Part shown: positions 20,059 through 31,904 of the stretch, piece after piece
Numbering within the stretch: the stretch's first letter is position 1
How the letters are laid out: each line of letters begins with the position of its first letter
Source: Hyposmocoma kahamanoa
Taxonomy: Eukaryota > Arthropoda > Insecta > Lepidoptera > Cosmopterigidae
Length of the DNA stretch: 64,000 bases
Assembly (NCBI RefSeq): GCF_003589595.1
Contig: NW_020654422.1
Location: 1,871,029-1,935,028, forward strand
Direction of reading: 5' to 3'
Notes under the pieces: generated by a model
Seen by the model: the letters and a program-made list of their open reading frames with translations, nothing else
What the model was told of the DNA's origin: nothing
Databases searched by the model: none
Made by a program: the position numbers and the translations under genes

Positions 20059-20767
20059 CAGTTGCAGTGCCACTCAGAGCTTTAAATCACAAAGATCTGA
20101 GGGGCACTGCTACTGCGCCCATCACCCTGAAACATAAGTTGACGAGTCCCATGTACCTACTTGTAATTCCGCCAGCACCCTTACGCTTCAAAATCGGAAC
20201 GCAATAATGCTGACATTACAGCTTGGCGGCAGAAATAGGTAAGATACATATAGATACATATATAGCACTACTGCTACTAAAAAAACTTGTTCTGTTTAAT
20301 ATAGGACATAACACTTGGTGAGGACGTTTATGTTTATTTAAATAAATAGAAAATATATTTATGTGAAGAGATCCAAGAGCCTCCTCGCCGAACTTCCTAG
20401 AGGCCTGTAGTGGTTGCGCGCCCGCTGCGCGATGGCTCATGTCCGTTAAATTGTACTGGTCGATGTTAGATCGCCACTCTAGTGCTTATCATCGATACTT
20501 CGGAGAAGGAAGCGCGTAAATACGAAACTACAAAAATTTAAACATGATTGAAAAGGACCAATTTAGCATGATATAGTGCCGGCCGTACCTTACTAGATTA
20601 TAGAAATTGAAAGTAAGTAATTATTTATAATAGTAACACTTATACGTTTTCATAACACCAGTGGCATTTTTCCAATTTTCTTCACAAGCGTAACGACTGT
20701 ACGATTCAATTTAATCAATTTTTAATAGTTTCAATATTTATTAGACGTTTATTTAATAGATTCAGGT

Positions 20768-21045
20768 GAAAAATCGTCCAGGGAAGCACTGCCACCTTGC
20801 CTATTTCTGCCGCCAAGCAGTAATGTGAGCATTACTGCGTTTCGGTTTCGAAGGGTAAGAGTGCTGGTCAAATTACAGGCACATGGAACTCATCAACTTG
20901 TCTCAGGGTGCACAGTGGCATTGCCTCTAAGATCTTTGCGATTTAAAACTCTGTTGCACTGCAACTGTTATTGATAGGCGTGTCGCTTACCACAAGGCGC
21001 ACAACTTGTTCGTCCCCTCACTTGGTATTATAAAAAAAATAAAAA
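20768..21045 (+). repeat. Family A repeat, lacking the first ~25 bases
   Basis: Starts at GAAAAATCGTCCAGGGAAG. It retains CTGCCGCCAAGCAGTAATG, AATTACAGGCACATGG, GATCTTTGCGATTTAAAAC and the 3' end CTTGGTATTATAAAAAAAA. One of the clearer copies. Confidence 0.88.
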
Positions 21046-21866
21046 GTTGTCGACTAATTTCGTTCGTAGAATCCTTAAACCTCTCTCCTGAAAAATTTAC
21101 ATTTTGCAAATGTGACTTTATTACACTAAGGGTGCGAATTATTTACTTGAAATAAACAACAATCAATCGTCTATATTTATTTACTCCACCCAGACTTAAA
21201 TCGTATTACAATCTGCATAAGAAATACCGTAAACAATACCATAAAGCCACACCATAGCATGGCAGAAGTATCCATCTAAAGCAGCCCCTTATTTCTGCCA
21301 TAACGGAGACTTCGACATCTACGTGTTCAACCTGAGGGCCACAAGGCTAACGTATACAAAATCTAAAGACTGTTAAAAAATCAACCTTACGTTCCTCTGA
21401 ATAAGGTTTAACATAGTTTCATATTATTGTACATTGTCTGTGCAATCGTGCGTGCCTCGAGTGCAGGGTTACCCCTACAAATGAATGTAAATATACCTGC
21501 TATACTACACATACCTACGTAGAGTGATGTGAAAAGTGCAAAAACAATAAACCCAGCATCATCTTCTAACGGTTACAATATGAATAAAGTAATTAACGTA
21601 ACTTTTAACGCTATTTCCTGAAGACCTGAATTATAAGGTTTTTCAAGCAATTTACAACTTTACGTTGGTGAAAAGTGGGCCTTTATTATCTATCTATTTC
21701 CGAGTAAAAGTTACGTTATTAACTAATGTCCTATATTGAAATCGATAAGCGGCGTGATTGCCTTCGTCTCGAATCTAAATGATAGTAACCGAAAAAATTA
21801 TGTTAGTTAATTTGAATCCTGTTTACTATTAAAATAAATAACAATAAATATTTAAATTTAAATTTT
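21046..21866. other. No recognisable feature
   Basis: AT-rich, with no repeats shared elsewhere and no meaningful open frame. Confidence 0.45.
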
Positions 21867-21976
21867 GTCGGGCGCAGTGGCAGTGCTCCTCAGATCTTTC
21901 TGATTTAAAGTTAGGGACAGACGTGTCGCTTATAGACGACTTGTTCGTCCCGTCCCTAAGTATTATAAAAAAAGAA
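21867..21976 (+). repeat. Family A repeat, 3' third with deletion
   Basis: GGGCGCAGTGGCAGTGCTCC to TCCCTAAGTATTATAAAAAAAG. The TCTGAGTGGCACTGCAACTG block and part of the TACCATCAGGCGC block are missing. Confidence 0.8.
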
Positions 21977-22289
21977 AAAGAAACGAAATTAGTACTTAAT
22001 TTTTTTACTCTTAAATTCTTGTAGTTCGTATTATTTTCATGACTTTAGTGTCTTTCTTTTTCTTATTGTGTCGATCCTTCTTTTATTTTGAGCTCAAGAG
22101 GCAATTGTTGCATGGTCTACATTGGGGCACCGCAATCACAACGGGTTAGACTAGCATCCCTGAATACCCATTTATACATTTTGTGCAGGTGCAGAGGCAC
22201 CGACTTATCTATGTCCGAAGTCGGTTCAAGGACTTCCACACGGGCCAAATCGTAACCTGGTGGTACTTGCTCTTGAGTGACGATAAAAC

Positions 22290-22483
22290 TGTCATTGTCG
22301 GACTATTGTTCACTACGTAATTTCCGTGGCAGTTTTTATTATTACTGGTGACATTAGATGATTTAAGTATTCGATTTCTTATCGTGCAATATATTTAATA
22401 ATTACACAATAATATACTTGAATAGTTAAATAATAAAAATTGGCCAGGAAATTAGGTAGTGAACACTAGTCCGAGAATGACCG
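22290..22483. mobile_element. Foldback MITE, TGTTCACTAC arms
   Basis: The left arm passes through GTCATTGTCGGACTATTG, TTCACTACGTAATTTCC and GTGGCAGTTTTTATTATT. The right arm is its near reverse complement: AATAATAAAAATTGGCC, GGAAATTAGGTAGTGAAC, ACTAGTCCGAGAATGAC. About 55 bases pair with a few mismatches. The inner part resembles the foldback at 46648-46812, so both may belong to one wider family. Confidence 0.75.
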
Positions 22484-23570
22484 AAAACCAGGTGGTAGGG
22501 GATTTTTCTATTTCCACACGGCGCACCTAGTGACAGTCGGATGGTCACAAGCCGTTGTGGTGCGCTGGTAACCGTTACGACTTTTGGGGCGAGCTGGCGC
22601 GATTTGAGTGTGATGTGCTAAGTTTGTCGATTTATTATTGATTTAAACGAAGGATGATGATTTTGACTATATGCTTTAGGCTGCCGATCCTAGAGACATA
22701 ATACAAAATACAATAATTCCGGGATCTCAGAAGGAGGCATTATCCACTCTATATGTATTATGTCCTTATAAATATATAAAATACAAAGTATATAAGTAAA
22801 TATTCTTTTCACCTCACTAGCTCGGAAGGCTTTCTTTCTCATTAGAAATTTGCGCGCAGGAGCGTTTTTTCCACGCTAGCAATGTGGAAAAGGTATTTGA
22901 AATTCGAACTTCACGATGGACTGGGGTACACCTCATTTTTCTTTGGATGAAAAAAAAAAGATAATGACACGTTCAACTGCGCGATTTGTCGTACAATACC
23001 CATTTATGTAATATAAATCCGTTGGTATATTTTATTCTTATTATTGTTGACATTAAATTGACAATGATTACTAATTGTGTTTATTAAATTATTTTAATTC
23101 GTCATTTTCCTTAGTACTTTTTTTAAAATTCTTTATTTATTTTCAAAAGGAGTCTAAGTTAAGAGTTTCTAAGTCCTGCCGTCATCGTCGACGTGGTCTA
23201 CCACATGTCTTTTTTCAGTTATAGGGCTTCCACTACATGGTCATTTTGGGGAAAAAAAATATTTCCAATAATACGCCATGGCGGCGTTCTATAATGAGCC
23301 AAACTGTAAACAACAACAAAGTAAATATCTTTATAATGATTTACGAAACATCAATTTATAGCTTGTTCCATTCAGTGTGTGACCTAGAGTTCCAAGTGGT
23401 GTGACATTAATGAACATAGCCTGTACATAGTTCCTCTATAGCCCGTACTAACTGTCTGCCCTCTTGACCGATTCTCAGCTCAAGTCGCGCGTTTCTTGCT
23501 AGTTTGTTGAAATGGGAAAAAGCCACAGGCGACAGCGAGAATACTTAATACGAACATAACATATCGATGG
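22484..23570. other. No recognisable feature
   Basis: A moderately GC patch at 22490-22620, then AT-rich sequence. No gene or shared repeat was identified. Confidence 0.4.
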
Positions 23571-23641
23571 TAGAAATTTGAAATGTCGTAAGGGACATTT
23601 TGTCGTAAGGGAAAATTCCCATATGACATTCCAAATTTCTA
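23571..23641. repeat. Imperfect hairpin
   Basis: TAGAAATTTGAAATGTCGTA at the left faces ATGACATTCCAAATTTCTA at the right. Inside, GTCGTAAGGGA occurs twice as a direct repeat. Possibly a worn foldback element. Confidence 0.7.
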
Positions 23642-23915
23642 TATAAATGGCCTGAATGTTTTCCTTCACGCTATGATATCGCATTGTTAATACAATATTT
23701 ATTATAATATTTTATTTATTTTTATTTCTATTTTACTCTACCTAATATCCAGCGCTGAGACTCTGTTCCAGAAAGCTGAGCTGGCTAACATTTCAGCTAA
23801 TATTGTGTACTTTAGTTTTAAATCTATTGTCTTCTTTTTGGTTTTAATAGATCTTTTATCTAGTTGTTATGTTTGTAATATTATTTGTGAATTACTGAAT
23901 AAACGTTTTTTTCTT

Positions 23916-24252
23916 TAGTGTGTTAACCCAAAAAGTGTATTTTTTCAGAATCGATGAAAAACGAATTACTCACTTCCCGTGAAAGATTATCAAATTTTAT
24001 GTATAGGATAAACTTTATTACAGACATCAAAACAAATTTGTACTTGCCAAATTAAAGGGTAAAAATATTTTCATATTTTTGTAAAGGACTGTATGGTCTA
24101 GAACTAGTTCATTAAAACTTTGTCTCATTTTAGGTTAAGTAGATATGTTTTAATACTATGATGTAGAGAATCAAAATTTACGTTCGGCAATAGTAAAATC
24201 TTGAATTTCAGATGTTTTGACTTACAACACTATTGTAATAGTAGTACGATAT
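23916..24252 (+). mobile_element. M-family MITE, left end shortened
   Basis: Contains GTTAACCCAAAAAGTGTATT, CAGAATCGATGAAAAACG, CACTTCCCGTGAAAG, AGAACTAGTTCATTAAAAC and AAGTAGATATGTTTTAATAC. It ends with CACTATTGTAATAGTAGTACGA. The matching left terminus TATCGCACTGTTAATAC is missing. Compare 33431-33817. Confidence 0.75.
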
Positions 24253-25098
24253 AGTGTTCTTCTCTCTTCGGTCTCTACGGCTAGCAACGTATTCTATCTA
24301 GCAATGAAGCAGTATATTTATATGGAACGTGAAATAAATGTACTTTAGATTTTTTAAATATTTTTAGTCGTATGTTAAAAAAACCTTTTGTAATTCCTAA
24401 GGGTGACCCAAGATCCTAAACAAAATTGCTCATTTTTCCAATTTTTCAACTTGACATACGATTTGTCGGATCAACGGATTTTGTTTTGGGGATTTCTAAT
24501 ACTATACACGGCAAGCGGGTTGGTGAACGCGGGTGCTTGTTCGTTTAGGGCTGGTACCCACTCTTTTGCAACCCGTCCGTTTATTCGGAATATCGTAGCA
24601 TAAAAAGTGACTAATTTTAATATTCTATAAAAGTTTATTTACCCGCTATGCTTTTCAATTAAACCACTATAGCAGCTCGGTTTTTGTCGCCAAAGCCTAC
24701 GGTAATTCAGTTATGCCTCACTTGATTGATTGATGGCTCATTTACCGGCTTATAGTTACAGTCGCCGTTTGTATGAATTGTTTGATAGCGTTCTTCTACA
24801 GGTCTTCCACCGCAAATGACCGTAGAGTTCGTTTAATATGCTGGTATTGATTGACTGGTAATTGCGATGAACGGTAAATGTGTAATTTAGTGTAATTGGT
24901 TGTTAATTAATACTAAAAATGTTGTTTTATGTTTGCGACTTCCTTGGTGAACTACACGATACTATAGTATCGTATCAAGTTGTACAAGCGTGCATTGCGA
25001 GATACCAGGTGCCAAACTCTGAAAATTTTATTGGATCCACTGGTCATTGTAATTTCATTGAGATTACATTGCAATTATGATAATATCAGTAGATATTT
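24253..25098. other. No gene seen; one small palindrome
   Basis: AT-rich sequence. ACGATACTATAGTATCGT at 24956-24973 is a perfect 18-base palindrome. The open frame at 24403-24603 has no recognisable similarity. Confidence 0.5.
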
Positions 25099-25358
25099 AG
25101 TAGCATAGAGTGAAAGAGTTCGTCGAGGGTAGTACTACCTTACCTATTTCTGCCGCCAAGCAGTAATGTCAGCATTACTGTGTTTCGGCTTGAAGGGTAA
25201 GGGTGCTGGTAAAATTACACGCACAAGGGACTTGTCAACTAATGTCTCAGGGTGATGGGCGCAGTTTCAGTGCCCCACAGACCTTTGCGATTTAAAGCTC
25301 TGAGTGGCACTGGACAGGCGTGTAGCTTACCGCCAGGCGCACGACTTGTTCATCCCGA
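25099..25358 (+). repeat. Family A repeat, nearly full length
   Basis: TAGTAGCATAGAGTGAAAGAG (a small 5' deletion) through CTGCCGCCAAGCAGTAATG, GGTGATGGGCGCAG and GCGATTTAAAGCTCTGAG to ACGACTTGTTCATCCCG. The TCACTTGGTATCATAA end is absent. Confidence 0.87.
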
Positions 25359-25859
25359 GCGTATTTTGCCTAAATCAAAAAAGTATAAATAGGGGTCAAT
25401 GTGCTGAAAAATTAACTTTTTAACTTCTTTTTAACTTTTAGTCTTAAAAATGTTTGCGAATAAATGGTAGAAAAATCAAAAATTATTTATAAATGTTTTT
25501 TTAGTTAAAATGCTCTTACATAGCTTTACATACATCAGCATCATCAGCATCAACATTGATTTTATTTCGTGTAGTATTTGTGTATGTCTTTTTCACCAAT
25601 ATTTCTAAATTGTCCAAATTAAAAATTCTTTTCTCCTAAAATTCTCCTCAATTGACTTTGAACATTCTTTCCCTGGACTCTTCATATAATATTAGTAGAC
25701 TACGCCTTCAACGAGTCATCGCCTCGCCATTGAACACCCCACGGTCCGTTGAAACAGCGCGCGTCGACGGAACAACTCGTGTGGCACTCAGTCCGTTGAA
25801 ATCAACACAGTTGCGACGACGCAATGCCCGTGTGGCATCTCCTGACATTAACACACTTT

Positions 25860-26575
25860 AAAAAAGGAGAAGGTTCTCAATTCAAATTACTTTCTTATAT
25901 GTTACGCGATGACTCCTACATTTGTAAACCGATTTAGTGGTGGTTCCATTCACATTTGAATAGAATACGTTTATTTGCCATAATACAGTAATGATAAAGG
26001 TCTATATATTCTATATATTCTTATAGTATTCAACCTGCAAGCAGATGTGCAAATATTAATTTCATGTTTGGTTTCTATTGTGAATTGCACTTCAAATTCA
26101 AATTCTAAGTATTGTCAAAAAATGTGTCAAATGTGTGTCAAAAGCCATTTTGTCAATTGCAATTTAAAAGTATGTCCTTGCAACAATTAAATTTCATTTG
26201 GTAGATTGTTGTAAATAATTATACACGTGTTGAAGCAGTTTTTCTTATAAATTACTTTATGGCAAAAAGGTTGGTACAAAAGACTCATAATTTTTGCTCT
26301 AGTCTGCCTTTGATTCATTTCACCACGTGTTTTGAAATATTGAGGATAAGTTTTGACAAATACACAGATATGCCTAATGTACATGCATGGTAAAGGCAGT
26401 AAGGTTAGTTTTTTTAACAGCGCTTTACAGCTGTTGTCGAACCACGCAACGCAGATCGCCCGAACACTCTTCTTCTGAACTTAGAAGAAAATGTTCTACT
26501 GTAAGGGTGACTCAGAGGATGAATCCGGTTCATCACCCACTTTCCGTTAACCGATTTCTATACAGGTTTCATTCA
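25860..26575 (+). mobile_element. G-family element in two pieces
   Basis: The 5' part at 25860-25935 has AAAAAAGGAGAAGGTTCTC and TTACGCGATGACTCC. A 3'-proximal part at 26514-26572 has GATGAATCCGG and CACTTTCCGTTAACCGATTT. About 580 bases of unrelated AT-rich sequence lie between, so either an insertion split one copy or two fragments happen to be close. Confidence 0.5.
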
Positions 26576-27082
26576 AACAGTCGCATCCACATACAAACAA
26601 TTTGTCCACTCATTCACCCTTTCACGCACCATCCTCATCAAACCACACCACCATAGAACACGACCAAGTTTGTTACACACACATCCGTACATACGTACTC
26701 GAAGAGATATAAGTGAAGCCAGACCACCGCCGAAGAATTTATCTATGTACGGAAAAATGACATAGTTTATGTTACATTGTATTAAAATATTTTTTACATG
26801 ATTTTTGTTTGTAATAATAATAAATGAAAAAATAAAAAATAAAACTTTGACAAATAGATGTAATTCCATATTTTTCCAAATTTTTGAGGATGTTTTTTTT
26901 ATAAAAAAGTTAGGAGTTCCGCTTTTCCTCATTGTAATTACCAGTATTGTTGATTTTACTTAACAATTACATAAAGTAGGGTGTAAAGTGCGAGTGTATG
27001 TGGTGTACGTTCCCGTTTTGTGTATAGCTTGTGTATAGCTGTCTGCGAGCCCCTATAATATCAAATTTCACGACAACTCAAC
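26576..27082. other. No recognisable feature
   Basis: AT-rich. The minus open frame at 26573-26932 translates low-complexity DNA and lacks any domain signature. Confidence 0.45.
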
Positions 27083-27282
27083 TGCCTCCGTGACCGAACG
27101 GTCACCATGCTGGACTGTCACGCCGAGGGTTCGATTCCCGGGCTGAGAGAAATAGTTGTACAGCCTTCATTTAGGTAGTCTCTCGTGAGCTTGGGCGTAA
27201 TTTGTGTTTGTCTATGTGTGTATCCATGGCACCCGCGCTGCAGGGTTTCCTTAGTGTGAGGCTGTGAGTGTGTGCGTAAAAA
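27083..27282 (+). mobile_element. tRNA-derived SINE (family B), best copy
   Basis: The head reads TGCCTCCGTGACCGAACGG (A box region) and AGGGTTCGATTCCCGGGCT (canonical B box) about 45 bases later. The body has CTCTCGTGAGCTTGGGCG, TTTGTGTTTGTCTATGTG, CCATGGCACCCGCG and CAGGGTTTCCTTAGTG. The 3' end runs into an A-rich stretch after GTGTGCGTAAAAAAAAG. Length and box spacing fit a Pol III-transcribed SINE. Confidence 0.87.
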
Positions 27283-27735
27283 AAAGAAAAAGAAATGACA
27301 AAAATCACGTGTTCACGGGAAAAAGTTGAGAAAAAAACGAGTCTTGTGCACTTATAATAAAGCACAATTTGTATGCTCTTAAAACTATCATTAGCTCATA
27401 AAGAGCTTTCTATATTAGTTTCCACTCTAAATGTAGCAGCCACTTATACGCTTATAGCGGCAAGCGTCGTTTTATGGAATGAGAACTTACGGTTTTGTTA
27501 GTTTTTACTGCCCTACGAGTGCCTTGGAAACCACTAATGGAATAGAATGTGAAAATTCAGTTAAATTATTATGCACTTTTGTTATCCATTCTAAACCAAA
27601 GTCGTGGCAAATATAACTAACCTAACTTGACCACATCTTAAGGAAGTAATGAAATTTCGTAAACACTAAATAAAACTATATACATATATTTAATAATAAA
27701 TATAATAAATAAATGTTAAACAACATTACATTAAT

Positions 27736-27912
27736 TGCTCTGATCCCAAAGTAAGTAGCTAAAGCACTTGTGTTATGGAAATCGGAAACAACGACGGTAC
27801 CACAAACACCCAGACGCAAGACTATTATACTACACTGACCCGGCCGGGGATCGAACTCGGGACCTCAGAAATGGTGACACCATGGAAACCGGTGTGCAAG
27901 CCCACTCTACAC
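27736..27912 (-). mobile_element. tRNA-derived SINE (family C)
   Basis: On minus the sequence reads GTGGGCTTGCACACCGGTTT, then CCATGGTGTCACCATT and CTGAGGTCCCGAGTTCGATC, with a near-perfect B box. The body includes TGGGTGTTTGTGGTACC and the terminus near CTTACTTTGGGATCAGAGC. The first bases of the head (CGACCTCCGTGGTCG), present at 4009-4212, are missing. Confidence 0.85.
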
Positions 27913-29430
27913 AGAAAAAAAGGATTTCTACTAATAAGAAAGAGCAATTTTTCAAAATATTTGCTTATTCTGAAAAAATATTTATTTAAAGTAATAAAAT
28001 ATTGTCATTACAAAGATACTCTTTTTCTAATATAATTTTACTCTTAACTTTATTCTAACTTTGAGACAAATACATTCACTTCAAGATTTTATTTCATTTC
28101 TAATTAATTAATTGGACATTACTCACTTCAAGAAATTCAAAGAAATTTAAAGACATTTAAAGAAACTTAAAGAAATTTTTACCTCTTACATCAAATTAAT
28201 AATCTTAAATGAATTCAAAATTTCTTGGGTGTATTTTAAGAAAATATATTCTTAAACAAAAAAAGAAGTAGTTTTCTATTCAGATTAATATTTTAATTTC
28301 TAGAGTATATTCTTAAAGCAACATTTCGTTGCGTTTTCATAGTCAATGTTGTAGTGACATGTCGCCGAAGGCGCACGCGGTAACGATTGCTTTTACTTGT
28401 GCTTGTAATCATAAAAATTAAAAACAGTCATTTATCCAAAGAAACAATACGTAGTATCTCTAGTTTGTTAGGGTGTTATTTATAGTCATAATTTAAGAAA
28501 TTTGGTTACAGCATGAAATCAAATTACACTTGTGTAACAAGCACAACTCTAACGTCCAATTAGTTCCATCAGGCCACTGATGTTTGACACATTAGTTGTA
28601 CTCTGAAACGCGCTATCGTTTTGTTAACTTCGATAGTATAAAGTCATGTCATATAATGTAGAATTGTTAATGCATTCTGCCGCTGTAGCGTTTATACGGC
28701 ACTGAATGGTCCTCAAGTATTTTAGAAGATACCGTCTTATTTCTGCTACTTCAAGGTTTCACACTGATCTGTGTGCTTTCACGCCAGTGAAACATACTGT
28801 TGGGTCCATAACCCTGTAAATTTACCCTTTTCGATACTAGAAAACATAAATCTTCAGTCAAATAATTAAGTACCTCTCAATTTTTCTTTTTTTTTTTTTC
28901 AAATCAAAATCGGACATTTCTAATAACAAATAAATATTTTATTGAATCTAGAGTAGCTTTGTGACTCGAATTACATAAATTTGCTCTTGGATTAAATATT
29001 TCTGTCTTATAACAAAAATACACTTTTGAGACCTTTTTTTACTATTATCAAGTAATTATTCTCTAGCTTATAAATTAGTCTATAGGGACAGGATCGTTTT
29101 GTTGGATTTAATAAATTTGTCTTCATAAAAAGAATTTTGTATTTTTCTAAGTAATCTGTTTTTACCGTGTACCAAGGAGGCCTAATGAATAATGAATTAT
29201 TTTTCTTATTATTTTAAGAGACAGGCTTTGTCGGTAGAGTAATTGTTGACCATCCGTACTCAAGACCCTAGCTTTGATTTCCTGACGCGACATTACATTA
29301 ATTTTTTCCCTTATCTGATCTAAATAGCATCATGTAAGTCCTCCTCTGCCTTTGATCTACGCTTTTATAAAGTTAGTATTAATAATGTCTATCCTAAAAT
29401 TGCCTATAAGATGTTGCTACTTAGGAAGAA
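27913..29430. other. No gene seen; short AT-rich tandem repeat
   Basis: AT-rich. At 28133-28182 an imperfect tandem of (TT)AAAGAAA units is visible. Nothing else is shared with other parts of the window. Confidence 0.45.
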
Positions 29431-29439
29431 AGCTGCCTA

Positions 29440-29512
29440 TACATTACTGTAATTTTAAATGCAATAAACTATTGTTTATTATCATTCATCCATTCATTCA
29501 TTAAAAAATTTT
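29440..29512 (+). repeat. Possible LINE 3' tail with ATTC repeats
   Basis: GCAATAAACTATTG (polyadenylation-signal-like AATAAA) followed by CATTCATCCATTCATTC resembles the end of the LINE tail at 55623-55765. No upstream coding remnant was recognised, so this is weak. Confidence 0.3.
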
Positions 29513-29610
29513 ATATGTCTGCCAATTATTCAATTTATTTTTATTTTGTTTCTATCAACTCCAATTTTCTTTTAACGCACGTATTCGTATCAGTTAGTAG
29601 TAGTTTACAA

Positions 29611-29875
29611 GCAGTAGAGTTCCTTGTGAAAGAATTCGTCCAGGGAAGTACTGCCACCTTACCTGTTTCTGCCGCCAAGCAGTAATGTCAGCATTACTGC
29701 GTTCCGGTTTTAAAGGGTCGTGGTGAAACAACAGGCACATGGGACTTGTCAACTTATGTCTCAGGGTGACGGGCGCAGTGGCAGTGCCTTTTAAATCTAT
29801 GCGATTTAAAGCTCTGAGTGTCACTGCAACTGTTATGGACGGGCGTGTAGTTTACCATCAGGCGCACGACTTGTT
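29611..29875 (+). repeat. Family A repeat, one of the best preserved
   Basis: GCAGTAGAGTTCCTTGTG through GAAGTACTGCCACCTTACC, GCCGCCAAGCAGTAATGTC, CACATGGGACTTGTCAAC, CTCAGGGTGACGGGCGC and GCTCTGAGTGTCACTGC to GGCGCACGACTTGTT. It stops where a minus SINE of family B begins, so the last ~20 bases may have been displaced. Confidence 0.9.
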
Positions 29876-30046
29876 AGAACCCTAGGTCGCGGGTGCCATG
29901 GGCATACACATAGACAACCACAAATTACACCCAAACTCACGAGAGAAATAAATGTAGACCATAGAAATGTTTCTCCCGACCCGGGAATCGAACCCGGGAC
30001 CTCTACGTGGCAGTACAGCATAGTGACAGTTTGGCCACGGAGACAG
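29876..30046 (-). mobile_element. tRNA-derived SINE (family B), 3' part shortened
   Basis: On plus: GGTGCCATGGGCATACACAT, ACCACAAATTACACCC, AAACTCACGAGAG, then GGGAATCGAACCCGGGACC (B box complement) and TGGCCACGGAGACAG (head complement). It abuts the end of a family A copy at 29875. Confidence 0.85.
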
Positions 30047-30610
30047 ATCTATACGCCAATTTTATACGCGGATAAAAGAACTATGTTAACACAAATAAAC
30101 GACATGGGGTGCAAGTAACGTATTTTCACTGTTTATAATCAATTCCAACCATACCAATATTATTATTACATTATTTTCAAACATTCTGAAATTATTACGA
30201 TACACATGTAACTGACTCGTGTCGATTATTTTCGCCATAGTGTGATAGAGTGAAAAAAAGGATGGCAATAATTTCATTACTTACAAGTCAGTCATAACCC
30301 GAAGAGGGTCATAAATAGGTTATTAGAAATGAGTTCACTTATATCTTCTTCGTAGTTTAAATGGTATCGACACCAATATACACAGGAAAACTTTTACCTT
30401 CGGTTGTAAAAAAAACATAAAGAAATAAAATTTTATTGCAAATTGTAAAATTCATAAATTATTGTCTAATAAAAACATCGTAACCAAAGCTAATAAATAC
30501 TTATTAAGGTTTATTAAATTATTAAACTTTATGAATATAATACGTTCGTACTTCGTATCAACCATCTCTAGCAAAGGGACGTGCTATGTCTTGCTGATGA
30601 TGTGTTTTTT
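30047..30610. other. No recognisable feature
   Basis: AT-rich without shared repeats or coding signals. Confidence 0.45.
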
Positions 30611-30747
30611 GTGATTCCAAGTGACGGGACAAACAAGTCGTGCTTTTGGTAGTAAACGGCACGCCTGTCCATAACAGTTGCAGTACCACTCTGTGCTGTA
30701 AATCATAAAGATCTGAGTAGCATTGCCACTGCGCCCGTCACCCGGAG
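30611..30747 (-). repeat. Family A repeat, 3' half, cut by an M-family MITE
   Basis: GTGATTCCAAGTGACGGG to CTGCGCCCGTCACCCGGAG. At that point the M-family terminus TATATCGCACTGC begins. The missing 5' half of family A is not found on the far side. Confidence 0.8.
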
Positions 30748-30750
30748 GTA

Positions 30751-31083
30751 TATATCGCACTGCTAATACAATAGTGTATTAACTCACTCATAAAATTTAT
30801 TCAGTACAGCCAAAAGACTAATTAGTCAGTTCCCGTGAAAGTTTATTATGGTTTATTTATGGGTTAAAATTTATTAGACATATATAAAAAATAATTTCAT
30901 ATTTTTCTTATGATTTATTTATTTTTTCGTATGAAATTATTTTTACAAAATAATTTCATATTTTTCAGTAAGGGCTGTTTTACCCAGAACTAGCTCACAA
31001 AACGTTATTCTCATTCTGGGTTAAGTAGATATATTTTCATGGTTTCTTACAGTATTCTAATGACAATCGTCTTCGTTATAATG
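30751..31083 (+). mobile_element. M-family MITE, right end lost
   Basis: Starts TATATCGCACTGCTAATAC and AATAGTGTATTAACTC, passes CAGTTCCCGTGAAAG, a duplicated AATAATTTCATATTTTTC (30889 and 30949), AGAACTAGCTCAC and TTAAGTAGATATATTTTC, and fades after AGTATTCTAATGACAATCG. The reverse-complement terminus is not found. Confidence 0.7.
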
Positions 31084-31439
31084 CGGTTTTCGGTGTAATG
31101 AAAATTCGAACAAACATTATTAAAATTTTTGAGTTTGCGATAGGTTGACCTCAGATACAGATTGAGTTAGCAGACCTTACAAGTTTCTCTATGTGTTGGT
31201 TGCAGTTCTTTGTCTTGGGTTTAAACGACTTTTTTGTCGTAACGCCACATGTGAGAAACTTTCTTCGAGGTTTTCTTCGCATTTACAATTTAGTTCAATT
31301 AGCTTCCACCTTCACAGTTCCTCTTTCCTTGTACTAGAAAATATGTAACACTACATCTTAACATGTCATTGACTTACATACCACCCATTCACAAGACGTG
31401 CGTTGCGTCTTCCTTCCTGATAAGTTACCGCTACTGGAT

Positions 31440-31750
31440 ACCGGTTTTGAAGGGTAAGGGTGCTGGTGAAATTACAGGCACATGGGAATTGTCAACTCAT
31501 GTTTCAGTGTCCCTCTGATATTGCGATTTAAAGCTTTCAGTAGCACTGCAACTGCCCCCGTAGCATGGCTACGCATGATATCTCAATCCGATCTAATTTA
31601 GATAGCCAATAGCGCGCGCTTATTTCAATTTTATTGCGCGCGTCGCGACTATCGTTCGAGGCCTGGTACCTACGGGGGCTGGTATGGACAGGCGTGTCGC
31701 TCTACACCAGGCACACGACTTATTCGTCCCGTGTCCCGTCGAATTGGCAT
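31440..31750 (+). repeat. Family A repeat containing a 124-bp MITE
   Basis: Family A runs from CCGGTTTTGAAGGGTAAGGG to GTAGCACTGCAACTG, is broken by the element at 31555-31678, and resumes GGTATGGACAGGCGTGTCG to ACTTATTCGTCCCG. The 5' third is absent. Confidence 0.85.
31555..31678. mobile_element. 124-bp MITE with CCCCCGTAG ends and CTG duplication
   Basis: The ends CCCCCGTAG and CTACGGGGG are exact inverted repeats. Comparison with intact family A copies (GCACTGCAACTG joined to TTATGG) shows CTG on both sides (31552-31554, 31679-31681), a 3-bp target duplication. The interior has GCGCGC-rich blocks able to pair. There is no coding sequence. The superfamily is uncertain. Confidence 0.8.
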
Positions 31751-31904
31751 TCACTAGACAAATACGTCGTCGGCTACATCGTCGCTTAACTTCAGGTGAG
31801 GTCAAACGTTAATTTACATAACAAAAGCCATCGGGCGAGGGCACGAAAGAGATTTCGCGTTTCAAACTCAAACTTAAATAATATTTATTTCACAGGTAAG
31901 CAAA

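Larger units (their letters stand above)
19558..20283 (-). repeat. Family A repeat split by an insertion
   Basis: The 3' end of the family lies at 19562-19622 (GTGCCAAGTGACGGAACG to CTGTCCATAA). The rest resumes at 20054 (CATAACAGTTGCAGTGCC) and runs to TACTGCTACTAAAAA. Joined, the two halves give the normal family sequence, so a segment entered this copy afterwards. Confidence 0.85.

Noticed and set aside
26573..26932. 119-codon minus-strand frame
   Set aside because: Low-complexity AT-rich translation, with no motif, overlapping a G-family fragment.
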